In this document: in pieces, positions 50,952-51,721 of the stretch
How positions within the stretch are numbered: position 1 is the first letter of the stretch
Layout: each line of letters opens with the position of its first letter
Source of the DNA: an uncultured Alphaproteobacteria bacterium
Lineage (GTDB): Bacteria; Pseudomonadota; Alphaproteobacteria; HIMB59; GCA-002718135
Direction: 5' to 3'
Length of the DNA: 51,721 nucleotides
Assembly: GCA_902518985.1 (NCBI GenBank)
Contig: CABYIF010000004.1
Location: forward strand, 1 to 51,721
Made by a program: the position numbers and the translations under genes
The notes under the pieces: generated by a model
Told to the model about the DNA's origin: nothing
The model's input: only the letters and a program-made list of their open reading frames with translations
Database searches by the model: none

Positions 50952-51721
50952 TTAGTCAAAAATTTTCCCAGGATTCATAATATTATTTGGATCAAGAGTT
51001 TTTTTTATTGATTTCATAACAGGAATATTATTTGCATGTTGTTTAATAAGATATTCTTTTTTATGAATTCCAACTCCATGTTCACCTGTGATTGTACCTT
51101 CAAGTTGGAGCGCTTTATCGATAAGTTTATCACAAAAATTTCTAATTAAATCATAATCTTCTTTTTTTTCTGGATCGTAAAGGATAGTTGTATGAAAATT
51201 TCCATCTCCAACATGACCTACCATAGGAGCTTTAAGCCCATACTTTTGTACCTCTACTTCAGCAAATTTAATACATTCAACTAGTCTTGAAATTGGAACA
51301 CAAACATCTGTTGTATAAACTCTGGCATTATTCCTTTGTGATTTTACTGAATAATAAACATCATGTCTTGCTTTCCACAATTTATTTCTTGCTTCAGTTG
51401 TTTCTGCCCACTTAAATTTACTTCCTGAGTTATTATGAGAAAGATTTTCTACTACTTCTATATTCTCCTTATTAGAATTTTCACTACCATGAAATTCAAA
51501 GAAAAGAGTAGGTTTCGCTTCTAGATTTTCTAGGCCAGAATATTTTATACTTATATCCATTTGATCACTATTTAACATTTCTATTCTTGCTATAGGAATT
51601 CCATATTGGATTATTTCTTGTGCAGTTAATACAGCTTTTTCTAAACTTGGAAACTGGCAAACAGCACTCATGATACTTTCTGGTATAGGGGATAATCGTA
51701 AATGAATTTCAGTTATAATTC
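50952..51721 (-). CDS. FAD-linked oxidase (glycolate oxidase GlcD/D-lactate dehydrogenase-like), N-terminus beyond window
   Basis: VGHVGDGNFHTTILYDP, GTITGEHGVGIHKKEYL, KKTLDPNNIMNPGKIF; frame is open to the window end (IITEIHLRLSPIPESIMSAVCQFP). Confidence 0.88.
   Translation of the reverse strand, partial: IITEIHLRLSPIPESIMSAVCQFPSLEKAVLTAQEIIQYGIPIARIEMLNSDQMDISIKYSGLENLEAKPTLFFEFHGSENSNKENIEVVENLSHNNSGSKFKWAETTEARNKLWKARHDVYYSVKSQRNNARVYTTDVCVPISRLVECIKFAEVEVQKYGLKAPMVGHVGDGNFHTTILYDPEKKEDYDLIRNFCDKLIDKALQLEGTITGEHGVGIHKKEYLIKQHANNIPVMKSIKKTLDPNNIMNPGKIFD

Overview
This is an AT-rich, gene-dense bacterial chromosome segment. Gene content and order (ctaC-ctaD-ctaB-coxF-like-ctaG-ctaE-surf1, a DUF3035 lipoprotein, DUF6494, ribF-ileS-lspA) point to a streamlined, probably marine, alphaproteobacterium. 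I see no CRISPR array, prophage, IS element, rRNA or tRNA. Main blocks: (1) ~1-7521, a carbohydrate catabolism/uptake locus: split transketolase, GlpK-like FGGY kinase, TIM-barrel isomerase/epimerase, and a ribose/fructose-type ABC importer whose permease carries a large hydrophilic insertion. (2) ~7567-13245, accessory metabolism: PhyH dioxygenase, Gfo/Idh/MocA oxidoreductase, fatty acid desaturase, divergent PanB-like protein, glyoxalase, xylose isomerase. (3) ~13301-30023, housekeeping genes, including an lpxL-like/lpxK/waaA/DUF374/msbA envelope cluster. (4) ~30110-39702, the cytochrome c oxidase operon followed by thrC and an M16 peptidase; the ORF track missed or truncated two of its genes. 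(5) ~41188-43400, a TIM-barrel/oxidoreductase pair. (6) ~43509-45005, an ammonium transporter preceded by what I read as two tandem glnA-type glutamine riboswitch aptamers, the strongest non-coding signal here. (7) ~45336-51721, YqgE, DsbD/ScsB-like, peroxiredoxin, SDR, pentonate dehydratase-like IlvD/Edd and a partial FAD-linked oxidase. All calls come from reading sequence and recalling family motifs; no database search was run.
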